A DNA stretch of 64,000 nt from Solimonas terrae (lineage in GTDB: Bacteria; Pseudomonadota; Gammaproteobacteria; Nevskiales; Nevskiaceae). Of this stretch, positions 1 to 8,887 are shown one piece after another (the first letter of the stretch is position 1; each line of letters opens with the position of its first letter). The DNA is taken from the NCBI RefSeq assembly GCF_011067135.1, contig NZ_JAAMOW010000006.1, positions 124,001 through 188,000 on the forward strand, given 5' to 3'. The notes under the pieces are model-generated. The model ran no database searches. It was not told where the DNA came from and was given only the letters and a program-made list of their open reading frames with translations. Made by a program: the position numbers and the translations under genes.

Positions 1-1118
1 ATTTCGCCAAACCCGCGGGTCGTCATGCGTTCACCCGCCACGCCGCGTTCAACCAGATACTGCATCACTGCGTCGGCGCGTTGCTCGGACAGAGCCTGGT
101 TGTAGGCATCGCTGCCACGCGAGTCCGTGTGCCCGTCAATCTCGACCTGCAGATCCGGCGACTTGCCGAGCGCATCGGCGACGCCGTCGAGGATCATTTT
201 TGCGTTCACCGTCAGTCGTGCGCTGTTGTCCTCGAAGTTCACGCCGCGCAACAGCACGCTGTCGCCGACACCGCAACCCGACAGATCGACACGCTGCCCG
301 GCCTCGGGCGGCTTGCACGGCGGCGGCAGCGGGCAACCACTCGCATCGACCTGTGCGGTCGCCGGCGTCTTCGGGCACTGGTCCTGCGGATCGGCAACAC
401 CATCACCATCGCTGTCGACCGGCGAGGCAACGGGCACGACCACTGGCGGCGGCGCCACGGGCGCCGGTTCCGGCGCCGCTGCACCGAGCGGAATCTGTAC
501 GCCGAGATTTGCAACATAGTCGGTGAATCGAAGCGTGTTGCCGGCACCAAAATCATCGGGACGATGATGCTCGCTATACCGCGCAAGGACTTCGGCGCGA
601 ATCGCGAAGCGGTGGCCGGCGACATTGAAGCCGAACAACTGACCAAACCCACCTTGCGCATACATCGCATTGAAGACATCGTTCGCGACGCTGGCGCCGG
701 GCGGTAGCAGTGGTCCGTTGGGATCGGCGACTGCGCGCGCGTAGTCGTCGGCATGCAGCATGCCGACACCGCCGATCGCGTAGAAATTCGGTGCAAAATC
801 GAACGGCAAGACCAGAAGGTTGGCGCCGATGCCGCCGGCGACTGTACTGCGGTTTCCGGTCGAAGCGCCGAGCACGGCCAGCGAAGCCTGCACTTCGGCG
901 GCCAGCATGCCGGCGCGATAGCCGGCAAACAGCACAGCACCCGGCCCATTGTTCGCGTGCCAGTGATCATCGGCGACGACGTAAGAAGCCATCGGGCCGG
1001 CATACCAGCCATCCAGCGCATCGGACTGCGAGGCATCAGCAGCAGCTTGCACAGTCACACCACCGCCGGCAAAGCAGACAAGCGCGATCAGCAGAAACCG
1101 CACTGGCAAGAATCTCAT
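1..1118 (-). CDS. OmpA/OprF-family outer membrane protein, C-terminus cut by window edge
   Basis: The protein starts at the ATG whose complement ends at 1118, 5 bases after a strong GGAGGAG-type ribosome site, and opens with a signal peptide ending near AQAAAD. An N-terminal eight-stranded-barrel-like region of about 230 residues follows, with many alternating aromatic stretches. A Pro/Ala-rich linker carries a thrombospondin type-3 calcium motif (DSDGDGVADPQDQC). The end shows the peptidoglycan-binding OmpA domain, with the signature GHTDSRGSDAYNQALSEQRA. The frame is still open at base 1, so only the last few tens of residues are missing. The expected role is to link the outer membrane to peptidoglycan, possibly also as a slow porin. 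It is not obviously part of the neighbouring catabolic operon, though transcribed the same way. Confidence 0.93.
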   Translation of the reverse strand, partial: MRFLPVRFLLIALVCFAGGGVTVQAAADASQSDALDGWYAGPMASYVVADDHWHANNGPGAVLFAGYRAGMLAAEVQASLAVLGASTGNRSTVAGGIGANLLVLPFDFAPNFYAIGGVGMLHADDYARAVADPNGPLLPPGASVANDVFNAMYAQGGFGQLFGFNVAGHRFAIRAEVLARYSEHHRPDDFGAGNTLRFTDYVANLGVQIPLGAAAPEPAPVAPPPVVVPVASPVDSDGDGVADPQDQCPKTPATAQVDASGCPLPPPCKPPEAGQRVDLSGCGVGDSVLLRGVNFEDNSARLTVNAKMILDGVADALGKSPDLQVEIDGHTDSRGSDAYNQALSEQRADAVMQYLVERGVAGERMTTRGFGE

Positions 1119-1389
1119 CCCTCTCCTCCTGGAAAATTGCAGCCGCAATCTAGTTATGGGCACGCCGAGCGGCGACGCTCGCAATTCAGGACACCGCGTC
1201 GGCCACGCTCGCCGCACGACTTCCCTGCACGTCATCCCGTCGTGCGGAACAGTCCTTGCAAAGCGATCGGTGTAAGGGTGCCCGTCGGACGATGTCGAGT
1301 GACTGACGGCGCGCCGCCGCGCACATCAATGATTGCGACGTCGATTGCAAGCAAGGCAACAGCTGCGCGACGTGCGATCGTGCGGCAAG

Positions 1390-2214
1390 CTAGCGGATGC
1401 CGCCGGCACAGAGCAGCGTCTCGCCGCTGATGTAGTTCGATTCCGGGAAACAGAACAATGCAACCGCGGCCGCAGCTTCCTGCGGCGTGCCGGCGCGACC
1501 CAGTGGAATCTGTGATTCCGCCGCCTTCAGGAAATCGGGATTGACCCCGACCTTGATTTTGCGCCCCTCGATGTCGACCATCGCTCCCGAACCGGCCGGC
1601 GCCTCCGTCAGGCGGGTCTTGATGAGGCCGAAGGCAACCGCGTTGACGTTGACCTTGAAGCGCCCCCATTCCTTGGCCATGGTCTTGGTCATGCCGAGCA
1701 CACCGGCCTTCGCGGTGGAATAATTGATCTGCCCCGCGTTGCCGCTGGTGCCGGCGATCGAGGAGATGTTGACGACTTTGCGGAAATTCTCGATGCCGGC
1801 TTCGGCTTCCTTCTTCGACGCTTCGCGGATGAATCCGGCGGCGGCGCGAAGCACGCGAAACGGTGCCGTCAGATGCACGTCGATCATCGCGTACCACTGC
1901 TCGTCGCTCATCTTCTGCACAACGTTGTCCCAGGTATAGCCCGCGTTGTTGACGATGATGTCGATCCCGCCGAATTGATCGAGGGCGCACTGCGTGAAGC
2001 GTTCTCCGAAATCCGCTTCGGTAACGCTGCCGACACAGGCGACCGCCTTGCTCCCGAGCGCCCGGATCGCGTCGACGGTTTCCTCAGCAGGGCCGGCATC
2101 GAGATCGTTGACGACCACGACGGCACCCTCCGATGCCAGCTTCAGCGCAACCTCACGGCCGATGCCGCGGCCTGATCCCGTGATGAGCGCAACCTTGCCT
2201 TGCAACTTTCCCAT
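1390..2214 (-). CDS. SDR-family oxidoreductase (FabG / 3-hydroxyacyl-CoA dehydrogenase type)
   Basis: This 274-residue classical short-chain dehydrogenase has the nucleotide-binding TGSGRGIG at 12-19, NNAG at 89-92, and the catalytic Ser151/152, Tyr165 and Lys169. It most likely oxidises a 3-hydroxyacyl-CoA or reduces a 3-oxoacyl thioester. An insertion around residues 132-145 (a Lys/Glu-rich stretch before the catalytic strand) and another near 215-235 are longer than in FabG itself and resemble the SDRs of sterol or branched-acyl degradation clusters. It is the last gene of a leftward run (acyl-CoA dehydrogenase, multifunctional enzyme, thiolase, SDR), 172 bases after the thiolase. The substrate cannot be read from the sequence. 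Confidence 0.9.
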   Translation of the reverse strand: MGKLQGKVALITGSGRGIGREVALKLASEGAVVVVNDLDAGPAEETVDAIRALGSKAVACVGSVTEADFGERFTQCALDQFGGIDIIVNNAGYTWDNVVQKMSDEQWYAMIDVHLTAPFRVLRAAAGFIREASKKEAEAGIENFRKVVNISSIAGTSGNAGQINYSTAKAGVLGMTKTMAKEWGRFKVNVNAVAFGLIKTRLTEAPAGSGAMVDIEGRKIKVGVNPDFLKAAESQIPLGRAGTPQEAAAAVALFCFPESNYISGETLLCAGGIR

Positions 2215-2386
2215 TCCAAATTACTCCTGATTGCTGTTGAAGCCACGAAACGCAACCCGCCCGGATCCCCGCGGTCTGGCATCCGGCATGATCTGCATTC
2301 TCTCTGTCTGCTTCGACCGACTGCCCTGCCCGAAAAGGGAGGGGTTGACGCCCGAAACTTTTTGGCGTCGCTGCGATGCAGAACCG

Positions 2387-3568
2387 TCAATCGCGGCGGT
2401 ACATCGTCACCACGCAAGCGCCGCCCAATCCGAGATTGTGCTGAAGGGCGACATTCGCACCTTCCACCTGGCGGTGCTCGGCTACACCACGCAACTGCCA
2501 GACGAGCTCGGTACATTGCGCAAGCCCGGTCGCTCCGAGGGGGTGTCCTTTGGACAGCAGGCCGCCCGAGGGGTTGGTCACGACCTTGCCGCCGTAAGTG
2601 TTGTCGCCATCCCAAATGAATTTCTCGGCGCCACCTTCCGGACAGAGCCCCAGTCCCTCGTAGGTCAGCAGTTCGTTGGCGGTGAAGCAGTCGTGCAATT
2701 CGACAACGCTGACATTTTCGGGCCCGATGCCGCTGGCTTCATAGACCTGCCGCGATGCTTCGCGTGTCATGTCGAAGCCGACCATCTTGATCATGCTCTG
2801 CTCGTCGAAGCTGCTGGCGTAGTCGGTGGTCATTGCCTGAGCGGCAATGTAGACGGGCTTTGAAATTCCCTGCTTCTTCGCGAATTCGTCAGAACACAGG
2901 ATCGCGGCGCCGGCGCCGCAAGTCGGCGGACAGCACTGAAAGCGGGTCAGTGGATCGAAAACTTCTTCGGACGCCATGATTTCGTCCAGGCTCAGTCTCT
3001 GGTTGAACAGGGCGTAAGGATTGCGGCTGGCGTGATCGCGAGCCTTTTCGGCAATCTTGCCGAAGGTTTCCTTTCTGGTGCCGTGCTGGAAGCGATATTC
3101 GCGACCGGCGCCACCAAACATCTGCGCCGCCGGCGGTGCGCTGTTCATGCCCTGCACGTCGAGCATCACCTGCACATGACGGCTCATTGGCGTCTCGCGA
3201 TCGTCATACTTGTTGCCCAGTGCGCCGCGCGACATTTTCTCGAAGCCGAGTGCCAGCACGCACTCCGCCGCACCGCTCTCGATCGCCTGACGCGCCAGCC
3301 ACAGCGCCGTGGAGCCGGTCGAGCAATTGTTGTTGACGTTGACCACGGGAATTCCCGTCAGCCCGAGCTCGTATACCGCCCGCTGTCCGCAGGTCGAATC
3401 GCCGTAGACGTAGCCGACGTAGGCCTGCTGCACATCCTTGTAGGCGACGCCGGCATCGCCGAGAGCCTTGCTCCCGGCTTCCTTCGCCATCTCGTGGTAT
3501 TCCGGGCTGGCGCCGGGCTTGGCGAACTTGGTCATGCCGACACCAATGACATTGACGCGACGTTTCAT
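2387..3568 (-). CDS. SCP-x/lipid-transfer-type thiolase (acetyl-CoA acetyltransferase family)
   Basis: This 393-residue thiolase-fold protein belongs to the sterol carrier protein-x group. The nucleophilic cysteine is Cys82 in NNNCSTGS. The HDCF motif lies around residue 290, and the C-terminal GHPLGATG supplies the second catalytic region. Such enzymes cleave 3-oxoacyl-CoA, often bulky or branched, in the last step of a beta-oxidation round. There is no SCP2 tail here; two SCP2 domains are instead attached to the multifunctional enzyme encoded just upstream, which suggests that the pair works together. The gap to that gene is 54 bases. Whether it acts on straight, branched or sterol-derived acyl chains is open. 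Confidence 0.9.
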   Translation of the reverse strand: MKRRVNVIGVGMTKFAKPGASPEYHEMAKEAGSKALGDAGVAYKDVQQAYVGYVYGDSTCGQRAVYELGLTGIPVVNVNNNCSTGSTALWLARQAIESGAAECVLALGFEKMSRGALGNKYDDRETPMSRHVQVMLDVQGMNSAPPAAQMFGGAGREYRFQHGTRKETFGKIAEKARDHASRNPYALFNQRLSLDEIMASEEVFDPLTRFQCCPPTCGAGAAILCSDEFAKKQGISKPVYIAAQAMTTDYASSFDEQSMIKMVGFDMTREASRQVYEASGIGPENVSVVELHDCFTANELLTYEGLGLCPEGGAEKFIWDGDNTYGGKVVTNPSGGLLSKGHPLGATGLAQCTELVWQLRGVAEHRQVEGANVALQHNLGLGGACVVTMYRRD

Positions 3569-3622
3569 TTCGGGTTCCTCGATCTTCGGTTGGTGAAACG
3601 GCTGGACAATGGCGCGGGTCGC

Positions 3623-6220
3623 TCAGATCAGCCTGTCGAACATCGTCAGCTGATACGCAAGTCGCACATCACCATCGACGCGCAAACGGCCGCGCTGGTA
3701 GAGATCACGAATGCCGGCCTGACCGGTGGCCAACGCGACCAGATCGTCGTCGGCGATGCCGAAAACCGCCTGCGCTGCATTGCAGGAACCTGGTTCGATC
3801 ATCGGCGTCTTGCCGGAGAAATCCACGAACCAGCTGGCCGCTGGCGCTTGCAACTCGAATCTGAGGGCCTGCCCCTGGAGGCCGTCGGCCGCTTGCGGAT
3901 CGCGGCTCAGGCGCTTGCGCAGTGCATCGAAGATTTCGCCTGCACGGCCAGGCTTCGGAGCTTCCGATGGCACGTCGATGGCCTGCGCGGGCGCGCCGCC
4001 CTGCCCCAGCCGGGCCTGCACCACTTCGTCGATCAGCCCGGCTTCGAGCTTCTGCAGAAAGCCGAGCTTCTGGGAGGCCATGACATTGCCGCTCACTTTC
4101 ATCTTGCCGCCGAAGTACAGCTTGTTGGGGTCGGCACGTCCGGTGGACATCGCGACGAAGTCGTTTTCATTGAGCTCCAGCGTCACGTCAGCGCTACCCT
4201 TGATGCCGGACACGACGAGGCCGTCGCCGGATTTCATGTCGAGCGTCCAGGCGCTCTCCGGCGATTTCAGCTTGAATTGGAAGACCGTCTTGAGCTGATC
4301 GCCGAGACCTTTGCTGGTTGCGAGGTATCGACCGATCGCGGCGAAGATGTCCGCCGCGATCGGTCCTTTCGTGGGCGTCGCGCTTTCGCCGGTCGCTGCG
4401 CCGCTCGTGGCCGGCAGAGGGATCTGTTCGAACAGCTCGACAGCAGCGTTACGGATCACCACCTTGTCCCGCTCCTTGACACGCACTTCGCAGACGATGC
4501 GCAGCTCGGACTCCTTCCACATGCGCGTCTCAAGCGTCTCGCCCGGAAAGACGGTCTCGGCGAAGCGCACCTTGATGCTCTTGAACTTGCGCGGGTCGTT
4601 GCCACAGAAGGCCTTGACCACTTGCCGGCCGAGGATGCCGTAGGTGCATAGTCCGTGAAGGATCGGCCGGTCGTAGCCGAAGGCCTTGGCAAATGCCGGA
4701 TCGGCATGCAGCGGGTTCCAATCGCCGCAAAGTCGGTAGAACAGGGTCTGGTTCGGCAGCGTTTTTTCTTCGATCACGAAATCCGGATCACGCGGCGGCG
4801 GCTGGTTGATATCGCCGCTCGGGCCGCGATCGCCACCCCAGCCGCCGGCACCGCGCACGAACGAAGTGGACTCGTTGTACGCGATCTCCTGGCCGCTCTC
4901 ATCGGTTGTCGTGATCGAAGTCACCACAACGGCGTGCGGATTCTTGTCGTAGGCAGCCTTGAGTCTGAACGTGTGCTTGAAGCGACCACGACGCGGCAGC
5001 GGCCGCCTGATCTCCGTGTACTGCTCGCCATGCAGCAACCGGTCGAAGCCGAAATTCAGACCAGGCAGCGGCAACTTGCCGTCCTTGCTCATCGCCAGCA
5101 TCACGTTCGACGGCGGCATCACGGCGTAGGTGGGCAAGGCCGCGAACTGCTCGTCAAGTTCATAGACGTATTTCAGTTCGTCGCCGTCAACCGGGTTTCG
5201 CGCTGCGCCGACGCCGAGCGCATACAGCGCCAGATCGTTTTCGTCGTAAGCCGACTCCAGCGTGTTCTCGGCGGCGTAAGCCACGTCCAGATCGAGAAAC
5301 TCGTTGCCACCGTAGCTCCTGGCATTGAGCGCCGTCATGATCGCGGAGACCGTGTCGTTGACGGACTGCGGGTGTTCGGCATCGTCGAAGTCGATGACCT
5401 TGGGCCACTTCGCCGCCACCTGCTCGACGTCCCACTTGAGCCCCTGGCCAAAGGTGTGCCCACGGGTTCTCTCCCAGCGCAGCTTGGCCATGTAGCCGGC
5501 ACCCACCTCGAAGAGTCCGCCGGTCTCCGTGCACTGCTCGTGGCAAAGCCAGCCGACCAGCGGACTGATGTAGTCGGGTTTGAGAACGGCCAACAGCTCT
5601 GCCGGCATCACTGTCTCAGTGAGCCGCGAGGCCGCGATCGGCGCGATGGTGTTGACCAGGATGTTTCGATTGCGGCCTTCCAGCGTCAGGGTGTTGGCCA
5701 ATCCCAGCAGTGCCAATTTGGCTGCCGAATAGTTGGCCTGACCGAAGTTTCCGTAAATGCCGGCACCGGAGGTCGTGAAGATGATGCGGCCGTAACCCTT
5801 GTCGCGCAGGTACGGCCAGGCGGCATGGGTCACCGAGAACGCACCGTTGACGTGCACTTTCATGATCAGGTCCCAGTCGTCCCGGCTCATCTTCTGGAAA
5901 CTGACGTCGCGAAGGATGCCCGCGTTGTTGACGACGATGTCGACGGTCCCGAATGCGTCGATGGCGGTCTGCACGATACTGGGCCCGTCTTCGACGGAAT
6001 CGTGATTGGCGACCGCTTCGCCACCTGAACGCCTGATTTCCTCCACGACTGCGTCGGCGGACGCGGAGGATTTGCCACCGCCATGGGCGCCGCCACCGAG
6101 ATCATTGACGACAACCCTGGCGCCTCGCGCAGCGAACATCAGGGCGTGCTGGCGGCCGAGGCCGTTGCCGGCGCCGGTGATGATGACGACTTTGCCGTCG
6201 AATCGAAGTTGTTCGCTCAT
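3623..6220 (-). CDS. MFE-2-like multifunctional beta-oxidation enzyme: SDR + MaoC hydratase + two SCP2 domains
   Basis: The 865-residue protein has the order of eukaryotic peroxisomal multifunctional enzyme type 2. Residues 1-300 are a (3R)-hydroxyacyl-CoA dehydrogenase SDR (TGAGNGLG at 15-22, NNAG at 98-101, Ser151, Tyr164, Lys168). Residues about 310-600 are a double hot-dog 2-enoyl-CoA hydratase 2, with the catalytic motif GDWNPLH at 499-505 and HADP after it. Residues about 620-730 and 758-865 are two successive SCP2-like lipid-binding domains. Animal MFE-2 carries a single SCP2 domain, so the tandem pair is unusual. The enzyme should hydrate trans-2-enoyl-CoA and oxidise the (3R)-hydroxyacyl-CoA. 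It lies 31 bases after the acyl-CoA dehydrogenase and 54 before the thiolase, completing a beta-oxidation set. Confidence 0.93.
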   Translation of the reverse strand: MSEQLRFDGKVVIITGAGNGLGRQHALMFAARGARVVVNDLGGGAHGGGKSSASADAVVEEIRRSGGEAVANHDSVEDGPSIVQTAIDAFGTVDIVVNNAGILRDVSFQKMSRDDWDLIMKVHVNGAFSVTHAAWPYLRDKGYGRIIFTTSGAGIYGNFGQANYSAAKLALLGLANTLTLEGRNRNILVNTIAPIAASRLTETVMPAELLAVLKPDYISPLVGWLCHEQCTETGGLFEVGAGYMAKLRWERTRGHTFGQGLKWDVEQVAAKWPKVIDFDDAEHPQSVNDTVSAIMTALNARSYGGNEFLDLDVAYAAENTLESAYDENDLALYALGVGAARNPVDGDELKYVYELDEQFAALPTYAVMPPSNVMLAMSKDGKLPLPGLNFGFDRLLHGEQYTEIRRPLPRRGRFKHTFRLKAAYDKNPHAVVVTSITTTDESGQEIAYNESTSFVRGAGGWGGDRGPSGDINQPPPRDPDFVIEEKTLPNQTLFYRLCGDWNPLHADPAFAKAFGYDRPILHGLCTYGILGRQVVKAFCGNDPRKFKSIKVRFAETVFPGETLETRMWKESELRIVCEVRVKERDKVVIRNAAVELFEQIPLPATSGAATGESATPTKGPIAADIFAAIGRYLATSKGLGDQLKTVFQFKLKSPESAWTLDMKSGDGLVVSGIKGSADVTLELNENDFVAMSTGRADPNKLYFGGKMKVSGNVMASQKLGFLQKLEAGLIDEVVQARLGQGGAPAQAIDVPSEAPKPGRAGEIFDALRKRLSRDPQAADGLQGQALRFELQAPAASWFVDFSGKTPMIEPGSCNAAQAVFGIADDDLVALATGQAGIRDLYQRGRLRVDGDVRLAYQLTMFDRLI

Positions 6221-6251
6221 ATGAGTATTTCCGTGTTCTCGAATGTCAGGC

Positions 6252-7403
6252 TCAGATCGACATCGAACGCGCGATGAGTTCCTTCATCACTTCATTCGAT
6301 CCGCCAAAGATGCGCGTCGGCCGGCAGTCGACGTACGCGCGCGCGATGGGGTACTCGAGCATGTAGCCGTAGCCACCATGCAGCTGCAGACACTGGTCGA
6401 CGACGCGACAGTACAGATCGGAGCACCAGTACTTCGCTGCTGCGGCGTCTTCAGGGCTCAGCTGCCCCTTGAGCAACAGCTCCAGGCAGCGATCGACGTA
6501 TACACGGCCGAGGCCGATCTCCGTGTTCATCTCGGCAAGGCGAAACCGGGAGTTCTGGAAACTGGCGACCGACTGCCCCATCACCTTTCGGCTTCGCGTG
6601 TAGTCCATCGTGTTCTCGAGCGCAGCCTCTGCTCCGGCGATCGAGCCAATCGAGATGATCATCCTTTCCCAGGGCAATTCCTTCATCAGCGCGACGAACC
6701 CCTTGCCGGCGGCGCCAAGCAGGTTCGCCTTCGGCACCTCGACGTTCTCGAAGAACAGCTCGCAGGTGTCCTGCGCCTTCATGCCGATCTTCTTCAGCGG
6801 AGCCCCCTTGCTGAAGCCCTTGCGGTTCGCTTCGACGATCAGCAGAGAGATGCTGTGTGCGCCTTTGTCAGCCTCCGGTGGATCGGTTTTTACTGCGACG
6901 ATCGCCATGTCGGCGAGATAGCCGTTGGTGATGAAAGTCTTGGAGCCGTTGACCAGGTAGTGGTCGCCCATGTCGAGCGCGCGTGTCTTGATGTTCTGAA
7001 GATCCGTGCCGACCGCGGGCTCGCTCATTGCGATCGCCGTCACGATTTCCCCGGTCGCCATTCTCGGCAGCCATTCGAGCTTCTGCTCGTGGCTGCCGAA
7101 GTTGTTGAGATAGTTGGAGACGATATCGGTGTGCAGCGAAAAACCGAGGCCGCTCGCGCCCGCCCGCGACTGCTCCTCGATCAACACGGCGCTGTAAAGC
7201 CGGTCGGCACCGCCACCACCGTATTCCTCCGGCATCGTGATGCAGAGCAGGCCGAGCTCCCCGGCGCGCTTCCAGATGGCACGATCGACCTGGTTCTGTG
7301 CCTCCCAGGTGTCGTGTTTCGGAACGACTTCCTCCTGCATGAAACGCCGCACGTTGCGACGGAACTCCTCGTGCTCGGGCTGGAACAACGCTCTGGGTAT
7401 CAT
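6252..7403 (-). CDS. Acyl-CoA dehydrogenase, LCAD-like
   Basis: This 383-residue flavoprotein introduces the 2,3-double bond into acyl-CoA. The ATG at 7403 gives a start MIPRALF that aligns with the paralogue at 21-22 kb; the longer frame begins with TTG and lacks support. The FAD/substrate motif AMSEPAVGTD lies near 125-134. The position that is the catalytic Glu in MCAD is Gly in the motif IFGGSNEVMKELIAR, as in long-chain acyl-CoA dehydrogenase. Glu246 in ELPWER takes the place of the LCAD/IVD base. It leads the dehydrogenase, multifunctional enzyme, thiolase, SDR unit. A perfect 15-bp dyad resembling the putative LuxR operator lies 70-86 bases upstream. Confidence 0.93.
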   Translation of the reverse strand: MIPRALFQPEHEEFRRNVRRFMQEEVVPKHDTWEAQNQVDRAIWKRAGELGLLCITMPEEYGGGGADRLYSAVLIEEQSRAGASGLGFSLHTDIVSNYLNNFGSHEQKLEWLPRMATGEIVTAIAMSEPAVGTDLQNIKTRALDMGDHYLVNGSKTFITNGYLADMAIVAVKTDPPEADKGAHSISLLIVEANRKGFSKGAPLKKIGMKAQDTCELFFENVEVPKANLLGAAGKGFVALMKELPWERMIISIGSIAGAEAALENTMDYTRSRKVMGQSVASFQNSRFRLAEMNTEIGLGRVYVDRCLELLLKGQLSPEDAAAAKYWCSDLYCRVVDQCLQLHGGYGYMLEYPIARAYVDCRPTRIFGGSNEVMKELIARSMSI

Positions 7404-7471
7404 CGAAATTTTTAGGACACGGCATGTGGCTGGACTTGCCTTCAAGTTACCGGCAGACCGCCTGGCCCGGA

Positions 7472-7489
7472 CCTACCGCCGCGGTAGGG
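7472..7489. promoter_or_regulatory. Putative LuxR-type operator, site A
   Basis: CTACCGC-C-GCGGTAG is a perfect 15-bp palindrome inside CCTAC-N7-GTAGGG. It lies in the 146-base gap between the sugar symporter and the acyl-CoA dehydrogenase, about 70 bases before the dehydrogenase start. It matches the dyads at 12727, 15782, 15857 and 27607. Assignment to the MalT-like regulator of this cluster is an inference from shared location. Confidence 0.55.
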
Positions 7490-7549
7490 TGCCGTGGAAC
7501 GTGCCCCTCCAGACCTTGCGGGTCTGACTGCGCGCTACGGTCTGCGGCG

Positions 7550-8827
7550 TTAATCCGCGCCGACCGGGCGCACATTGCAGAAGCGCCCATACGCTGCGAT
7601 CCCGCCATAGCACAGGAACGGCACCAGGAGCGCCGCACGAAGTGTCGAGACATCCGCTACGGCGCCGGCGATGACCGGCACGATGGCACCGCCGACGATC
7701 GCCATGCAGATCAGTCCGGAACCGCCGGGCGCGCGATCCCCGAGCCCCTCGGAAGCCAGCGAGAAGATCGTCGGAAACATCACGGAGTTGAAGAGACCGA
7801 CCGAGATCAAGGCCGCACCCGACAACGCACCCGTGCCGAACCCCGAGAGCAGCAGCAGGCCCATCGCACCCAGCGCCGCAACGGTGAGCACTTGCGGCGG
7901 ACTGAAGCGGCGTAACAGTTCTGCTCCTGCAAATCGGCCGAACAGCGCGCCGCCCCAGTACAGCGCGACGCGCTTGCCGGCAGTTTCGGCTGTCAGCGCC
8001 ATGGTGTCGGCCTGCATCAGATAGCTGACCAGCATGCTGCCGATCGCCACTTCGGCACCGACATAGACGAAGATGCCGAGGGCACCCAATGCCAGGCGTG
8101 GTCGGCGCAGCAGGGTCAGTGCGCCGGACAGCCCCGAGCCGGACTCGTGATTTTCCGTCAGGCGGTTTCTTTGCAGCCACACGACTGCAGCCACCAGCAG
8201 CAGGAACAGCGCCAGCGCGAGGTAGGTATGCGACATCATCGCGGCCTCTGCAGGGTTGAACGCACCCTCCGCAGCACTCGCTGCCGGCGCGCCGTCGGCG
8301 AGCGGACGGAGGATCAACAAGGCGCCAAGGTATGGAAACAGCGTAGTGCCCAGCGAATTGAACGCCTGCGCGAAGTTGAGCCGACTATGCGCGGTTTCAG
8401 GGGCGCCAAGCACACAGATCAGCGGATTGACGACGACCTGCACGATGGTGATTCCCGACGCCAGCACGAACAGCGCAACGAGGAACGCGGCGTAGAGCCC
8501 ATAGGCGCAGGCTGGAATGAACAGCAGGCACCCGAGCGTCATCGTCATCAGACCCAGAACGGCGGCGCGCAGGTACCCGATCCTTTGAATGAGCGCACCA
8601 GCTGGCGCGGAAACAAGAAAGTAAGCGAGGAAGAAGGCAAACTGCACCAGCATTGCTTCTGCGTAGTTGAGAGAAAACAGACTTTTAAGCTTTGGAATGA
8701 GAACGTCATTCAAGCTGGTAATGCCGCCGAAAACGAAGAAAAGGGCGAACACGAACGGACGCAGGCCGGGCGCCGAGGAGGCGGCCTTGGGCTCTCCGAG
8801 CGAGGAACTTCCGGAAGCGATTTGCAT
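7550..8827 (-). CDS. MFS sugar symporter, FucP/GluP type
   Basis: The 425-residue protein shows about twelve hydrophobic membrane segments. The family signature GGITSLNDVLIPKLK follows the first helix, and VVNPLICVLG and NFAQAFNSLGTT come later, typical of fucose/glucose/galactose:H+ symporters of the inner membrane. It starts 60 bases after the stop of the GH1 beta-glucosidase and is transcribed with it. A simple reading is that sugar freed outside the cytoplasm by the glycosidase or by the trehalase is taken up here. Glucose or galactose is likely, but the sugar is not proven. Confidence 0.9.
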   Translation of the reverse strand: MQIASGSSSLGEPKAASSAPGLRPFVFALFFVFGGITSLNDVLIPKLKSLFSLNYAEAMLVQFAFFLAYFLVSAPAGALIQRIGYLRAAVLGLMTMTLGCLLFIPACAYGLYAAFLVALFVLASGITIVQVVVNPLICVLGAPETAHSRLNFAQAFNSLGTTLFPYLGALLILRPLADGAPAASAAEGAFNPAEAAMMSHTYLALALFLLLVAAVVWLQRNRLTENHESGSGLSGALTLLRRPRLALGALGIFVYVGAEVAIGSMLVSYLMQADTMALTAETAGKRVALYWGGALFGRFAGAELLRRFSPPQVLTVAALGAMGLLLLSGFGTGALSGAALISVGLFNSVMFPTIFSLASEGLGDRAPGGSGLICMAIVGGAIVPVIAGAVADVSTLRAALLVPFLCYGGIAAYGRFCNVRPVGAD

Positions 8828-8887
8828 GTCTATCCCTCAGTTGATTGTCTGGTGGGCGATCCCGACGCGTGCTCGGTGCCCCTGCGC

